Notes under the pieces: generated by a model
What the model saw: only the letters and a program-made list of their open reading frames with translations
What the model was told of the DNA's origin: nothing
The model's database searches: none
Assembly: GCF_014385435.1 (NCBI RefSeq)
Contig: NZ_JACSUD010000010.1
Span: 26,388 to 90,387 of the forward strand
Reading direction: 5' to 3'
Length of the DNA: 64,000 nucleotides
Origin: Alloprevotella sp. Lung230
GTDB lineage: Bacteria; Bacteroidota; Bacteroidia; Bacteroidales; Bacteroidaceae
In this document: one piece after another, positions 60,618 through 64,000 of the stretch
Layout: each line of letters opens with the position of its first letter
Position numbering within the stretch: the stretch's first letter is position 1
Made by a program: the position numbers and the translations under genes

Positions 60618-60660
60618 GCGCCCCCGAACTGCCCCGCGGTTTCGGGGGCGCTGTTGTTTC
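60618..60660 (+). terminator. Terminator after the metal-type operon
   Basis: GCGCCCCCGAA (60618-60628) pairs with TTCGGGGGCGC (60641-60651), followed by a T-rich tail. Confidence 0.8.
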
Positions 60661-61008
60661 TGCACCGGAGGGTTCGGCCATGGTGAACGTCTCTTCGGGA
60701 AGAGATGAATGTTCCATCGTGAAGAGACGTTCGCTGTCGACCGTTGCCGCGCGACTGTATCGCGTCCGGTGCGCCAGCGCTTTGTTTTGCAGAGCAGCCC
60801 TTACTGCTATCGCTCCATTTTGCACACCACGATGGGCGTTTTCGTCCATTCTACTTGGCAAATGCAGAAGAAAAGCGCTTTTTCGGCCCATAAAACCGCC
60901 TTTTTTTCGGCACATCATAATCATCGTTGTGCAAAAAGTGGTATCTTTGCCGAAATTAGTTCCCTCTTTTGAACTTACAAAAACCATTTATCCATAATTT
61001 TTCAGTTT
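60661..61008. other. Intergenic region upstream of M16 protease
   Basis: This 350-bp stretch has no credible gene. A -7-like TATCTTTG is at 60942-60949, about 60 nt before the ATG, without a clear -33. Two short direct repeats GAACGTCTCTTCGGGAAGAG and GTTCCATCGTGAAGAGACG near 60683-60728 can partly pair. Confidence 0.4.
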
Positions 61009-63837
61009 ATGAACAAACTAAAGTTCCTTTTGCTCGCACTCGTTGCTGCCTTTGTGCTTCCCACAACGGCACAACAGATGCCCTCGCTCCCGATGGACCC
61101 GGCAGTGCGATACGGCAAGCTTCCTAATGGCTTGACCTACTACATCCGCCACAATGCCGAGCCGAAGGGATTGGCCAACTTCTACATTGCCCAGAAGGTG
61201 GGTTCGGTGCAGGAAGAAGACAGCCAACGCGGTCTTGCACACTTCCTCGAACACATGGCTTTCAATGGTTCGAAGCACTTCCCCGCTGATGGTCAGCTCA
61301 TCAAATACTGTGAGAGCATCGGTGTGAAGTTCGGTCAAAACCTCAACGCCTACACCTCCACCGACGAAACGGTCTACAACATCGACGATGTTCCCGTCAA
61401 GGGCAACAACGTAGACTCCTGTCTCTACATCCTGGCCGACTGGTCGGGCGGTTTACTCCTCGAACAAGGAGAAATCAACAAGGAGCGTGGCGTTATTCAT
61501 GAAGAATGGCGTATGCGCACCAGCGGTCAGCAACGCATCTTCGAGCGTCAGCTCCCCAACCTCTATCCCGGCAGCCGCTACGCCCACCGTATGCCTATCG
61601 GTCTGATGGAGATTGTCGACAACTTCTCGCCCGACACCCTCCGTGCCTACTACAAGAAGTGGTATCGTCCCGACCTCCAAGGCATCGTCATTGTCGGCGA
61701 CATCAACGTCGATGAGGTAGAAAGCAAGGTCAAGAGCATCCTCGGTGCCGTAGAGATGCCCAAGAACCCTGCCAAATATGAGACCTACCCTGTGCCGGCC
61801 AACAACGAGCCGATTTATATTGTCGACAAAGACAAGGAAATTGCCAGCCCCGTCATCATGGTCAACTTCAAACAGGACGTCATCCCCGCCGAACTGCGTG
61901 GCACGATGATGCTTCTCGTGCAGAAGTACATCAACAACGTCATCTCCTCTGCCCTCAACACCCGTCTCAACGAACTGAGCCAGAAGGCCGACTGCCCCTT
62001 CCTTGGCGCAGGTGTGGAATATGGCAACTACGCCATGTCCAAGACTGCCGATGCCTTCTTCCTCTACATCGTGCCTAAGACCGGCCAAGATGCCGCTGCT
62101 CTCCAAGTGGTGATGCAGGAAGTGGAACGCGCTGCTCGTTTCGGCATCACCGGCACCGAAATCCTCCGTGCCCGCGAAGAAATTTTGAGCAGTTTGGAAA
62201 AGGTCTACGACAACCGCGAGAAGCAGAAGCACAACTTCTACACCGGTCAGTACGTGCGCCACTTCCTCGAAGGCAACGCCATTCCCGACATCAAGACCGA
62301 GTTTGACACTTACTCACAGGTGGCCAAGATGATTCCTGCCCAGGTCATCAACGAAACCCTCAAAGAATACACCGCCTCGACCGACACCAACTTTGTAGTC
62401 TTGGGTATGTATCCCGACAAGGAAGGCCTCACCATCCCCACGCCCGACGCTTTGAAGGCCGCCGTTGCCGCAGCCAAGGCCGCAAAACTCGAGGCTTACG
62501 TGGACAACGTGAAGAACGAGCCGCTTGTTCCCCAACTTCCCAAGAAGGGCAAAATCAAGAAGGAAGAAGCCGCTCCCTTCGGCTACACCAAGTGGAGCCT
62601 CTCCAATGGCGCCAACGTCTACTTCAAGAAGACCGACTTCAACGACTCCCAAATCAGCTTCGGCGCCCGCAGTTTCGGCGGTTCTTACAAGTTTGCCGAT
62701 AAGGACGTGATCAACGGCAAACTCTTAGATCCCGTCATTGCCTCCACCGGTTTGGGCAACTTCACCTCCACCGAATTGGAGAAGAAACTCGCCGGCAAAC
62801 AGGCTTCCATCGCTTCCGGCGTCAATGAGTACACCGAAGAACTCAACGGCGGCACCACTCCCAAAGACCTCCGCACCCTCTTCGAACTCATCTACCTCAA
62901 GTTCCAGAAGCCCTGCAACGATGTGGACGGCTACAACAACATCATTGCTCAGCTCAAGAACGGCCTGATGAATGCCGAGAAGCTGCCTCAACATGCGTTC
63001 AGCGATTCTATCACCAGCACGCTCTATCACAAGAATCCCCGCCGCGGCAGCCTCCACCTTGCCGACCTCGACAAGGCCGACTTTGAAACCATCAAGCGCC
63101 TCTACAGCGAACGCTTTGCTTCGGCCGGCGACTTCGATTTCTTCTTCACCGGTGCCATCAACGTCGATTCTCTCCGTCTCTTCACCGAGCAGTACATCGC
63201 TTCCCTCCCCGGTGTGAAAGCCCGCGAAACCTACAAGGACCTCGGCATTGAACCCGTCAAAGGCGTAGTGACCAACCGCTTCCTCCGCGAAATGGAAACC
63301 CCTCAGGCACAACTCGTCCAACTTTGGTCAGGCAAAGCGCCTTACTCCATGAAGGACGCCATCACGGCTTCTATGCTCGGCGACGTGCTCGAAAAGCGCT
63401 ACCTCAAGTCCATCCGTGAAGAAGGCGGTATGGCCTACAACGTGAGCGCTTCCGCTTCGCTCTCCTATGGCGCCAAAGACCGCTACGTTCTCCAAATCTA
63501 CTGCCCCTTCACCCCCGCCAAGGTCGACTCTGTGCTCCTGCTCATGAAGCAAGGCATTGAGGAAGTGGCCAAAGACGGTGTTCGCCCCAACGAACTCGAC
63601 GAAATCAAGAAGTTCGAACAGAAGGAATACACCGAACGTCAGCGCAATAACGATTACTGGGAAGGCCTCATCACCAACTACGTGATGTGGGGTAAAGACC
63701 GTCAGAAAGGCTACGAGCAAACGCTCCACTCCATCACTTCCGACGACATCAAGAACTTCCTCAACCGCGTGGTATTGGCCAACAAGAACTGTGCAACCAT
63801 CATCATGCTTCCGGCCTCCAACGAGGAAAAGAAGTAA
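61009..63837 (+). CDS. M16 family zinc metallopeptidase (two-domain)
   Basis: The 942-residue protein is a double-unit inverzincin with a signal peptide (L-P-T-T-A-Q-Q). The zinc motif H-F-L-E-H-M-A-F-N-G (H-x-x-E-H) lies near residue 77, with the distal Glu about 75 residues later in L-E-Q-G-E-I-N-K-E-R-G-V-I-H-E-E-W. The C-terminal half repeats the fold without the motif, as in pitrilysin-like and PqqL-like enzymes. It probably degrades peptides in the periplasm. A strong terminator follows. No secretion or pathway partner is adjacent. Confidence 0.94.
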   Translation: MNKLKFLLLALVAAFVLPTTAQQMPSLPMDPAVRYGKLPNGLTYYIRHNAEPKGLANFYIAQKVGSVQEEDSQRGLAHFLEHMAFNGSKHFPADGQLIKYCESIGVKFGQNLNAYTSTDETVYNIDDVPVKGNNVDSCLYILADWSGGLLLEQGEINKERGVIHEEWRMRTSGQQRIFERQLPNLYPGSRYAHRMPIGLMEIVDNFSPDTLRAYYKKWYRPDLQGIVIVGDINVDEVESKVKSILGAVEMPKNPAKYETYPVPANNEPIYIVDKDKEIASPVIMVNFKQDVIPAELRGTMMLLVQKYINNVISSALNTRLNELSQKADCPFLGAGVEYGNYAMSKTADAFFLYIVPKTGQDAAALQVVMQEVERAARFGITGTEILRAREEILSSLEKVYDNREKQKHNFYTGQYVRHFLEGNAIPDIKTEFDTYSQVAKMIPAQVINETLKEYTASTDTNFVVLGMYPDKEGLTIPTPDALKAAVAAAKAAKLEAYVDNVKNEPLVPQLPKKGKIKKEEAAPFGYTKWSLSNGANVYFKKTDFNDSQISFGARSFGGSYKFADKDVINGKLLDPVIASTGLGNFTSTELEKKLAGKQASIASGVNEYTEELNGGTTPKDLRTLFELIYLKFQKPCNDVDGYNNIIAQLKNGLMNAEKLPQHAFSDSITSTLYHKNPRRGSLHLADLDKADFETIKRLYSERFASAGDFDFFFTGAINVDSLRLFTEQYIASLPGVKARETYKDLGIEPVKGVVTNRFLREMETPQAQLVQLWSGKAPYSMKDAITASMLGDVLEKRYLKSIREEGGMAYNVSASASLSYGAKDRYVLQIYCPFTPAKVDSVLLLMKQGIEEVAKDGVRPNELDEIKKFEQKEYTERQRNNDYWEGLITNYVMWGKDRQKGYEQTLHSITSDDIKNFLNRVVLANKNCATIIMLPASNEEKK

Positions 63838-63913
63838 GTCGATACATCCTCTTAACTCCCATCACATAGCGTGACAGCGCTCTTGGCGTTGCCCATCGCT
63901 ATCCCCTCTCTTC

Positions 63914-63946
63914 GGCTGCACCTCTCCACGAGATGCAGCCTTTTTT
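63914..63946 (+). terminator. Terminator after the M16 gene
   Basis: GGCTGCA (63914-63920) pairs with TGCAGCC (63934-63940), followed by six T residues. Confidence 0.85.
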
Positions 63947-63982
63947 GCGCCCTGCGGCATCGACCACCCCAAGTCGTCTCTC

Positions 63983-64000
63983 TCGCGCGCACGCGTATAC
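63983..64000. repeat. Start of composite repeat copy 6 (cut by window edge)
   Basis: TCGCGCGCACGCGTATAC matches the outer end of block A of copies 3 and 4. The window ends here, so the orientation of the full element is unknown. Confidence 0.7.

Overview
The window looks like chromosomal DNA from a fairly GC-rich, host-associated member of the Bacteroidota (order Bacteroidales; a Prevotella-, Alloprevotella- or Porphyromonas-like organism is my inference). The evidence is as follows. Many genes are preceded by the Bacteroidota promoter pattern (TTTG, 19-20 nt, TAnnTTTG) and few by a purine-rich Shine-Dalgarno. Several gene families are typical of the group: a BtuB/BtuG-like pair, a HmuY-like haem lipoprotein, a short-chain-dehydrogenase-type threonine dehydrogenase, a fused SpmA-SpmB protein, surface proteins ending in a 'G-[IV]-F-I-[IV]-x' tail, and a GH20 hexosaminidase with a signal peptide. 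I found no rRNA, tRNA, CRISPR array, phage or insertion sequence.

Layout. 0-7.2 kb: lipoprotein, ruvB, small membrane protein, ybeY, then topA-aroK-speA. 7.1-7.7 kb: first copy of a composite intergenic repeat. 7.7-13.1 kb, minus strand: recJ-recQ-spmAB fusion-ridA. 13.5-18.6 kb: five-gene outer-membrane uptake operon, probably for haem. 18.6-20.05 kb: 416-bp tandem repeats followed by a second composite repeat. 20.1-22 kb, minus strand: DEAD-box helicase. 22.3-28.9 kb: U32 peptidase-family protein, HAD hydrolase, ribF, CPBP protease, dusB, then pepP. 29-32.4 kb: cobalamin riboswitch, btuB-like and btuG-like genes. 32.4-33.3 kb: third composite repeat. 33.3-37 kb, minus strand: GH20 hexosaminidase and an AT-richer adhesin-like protein. 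37.3-42 kb: YihY family protein, acetyltransferase, parE. 42.1-42.5 kb: fourth composite repeat. 42.5-44.6 kb: coaD and an S41 protease. 44.8-51.1 kb, minus strand: threonine dehydrogenase and a 1642-residue alpha-2-macroglobulin-like protein. 51.5-53.4 kb: long-chain acyl-CoA synthetase. 53.4-53.9 kb: fifth composite repeat. 54-55.4 kb: double-glycine-leader peptide and a CarboxypepD-reg-like protein. 55.5-60.6 kb: outer-membrane barrel, then a putative metal-uptake operon (small His/Cys protein, TonB receptor, duplicated lipoprotein). 61-63.8 kb: M16 protease. A sixth composite repeat begins at the right edge.

Three outer-membrane acquisition systems (haem-like, cobalamin, metal-like) sit among housekeeping genes for DNA repair and topology (ruvB, recJ, recQ, topA, parE) and cofactor synthesis (ribF, coaD).

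The most unusual content is non-genic. A dispersed composite element is present five times plus one partial copy. It has up to three blocks: A, an inverted-repeat block with GCCTTCACTGCCTTCACC-type arms and CGCGCG ends; B, 3-4 copies of the palindromic CTACCTCAGAGGTAG motif at an exact 21-bp period; and C, a conserved tail. Read from A to B, block B is open in every copy and spells T-S-E-[LVI]-x-x-x heptads. Block C encodes a short S-V-K-x-x-L-[KN]-S tail ending at the same TGA. A second, different array of three 18-bp palindromes spaced exactly 22 bp apart lies in the divergent region upstream of the acyl-CoA synthetase gene.
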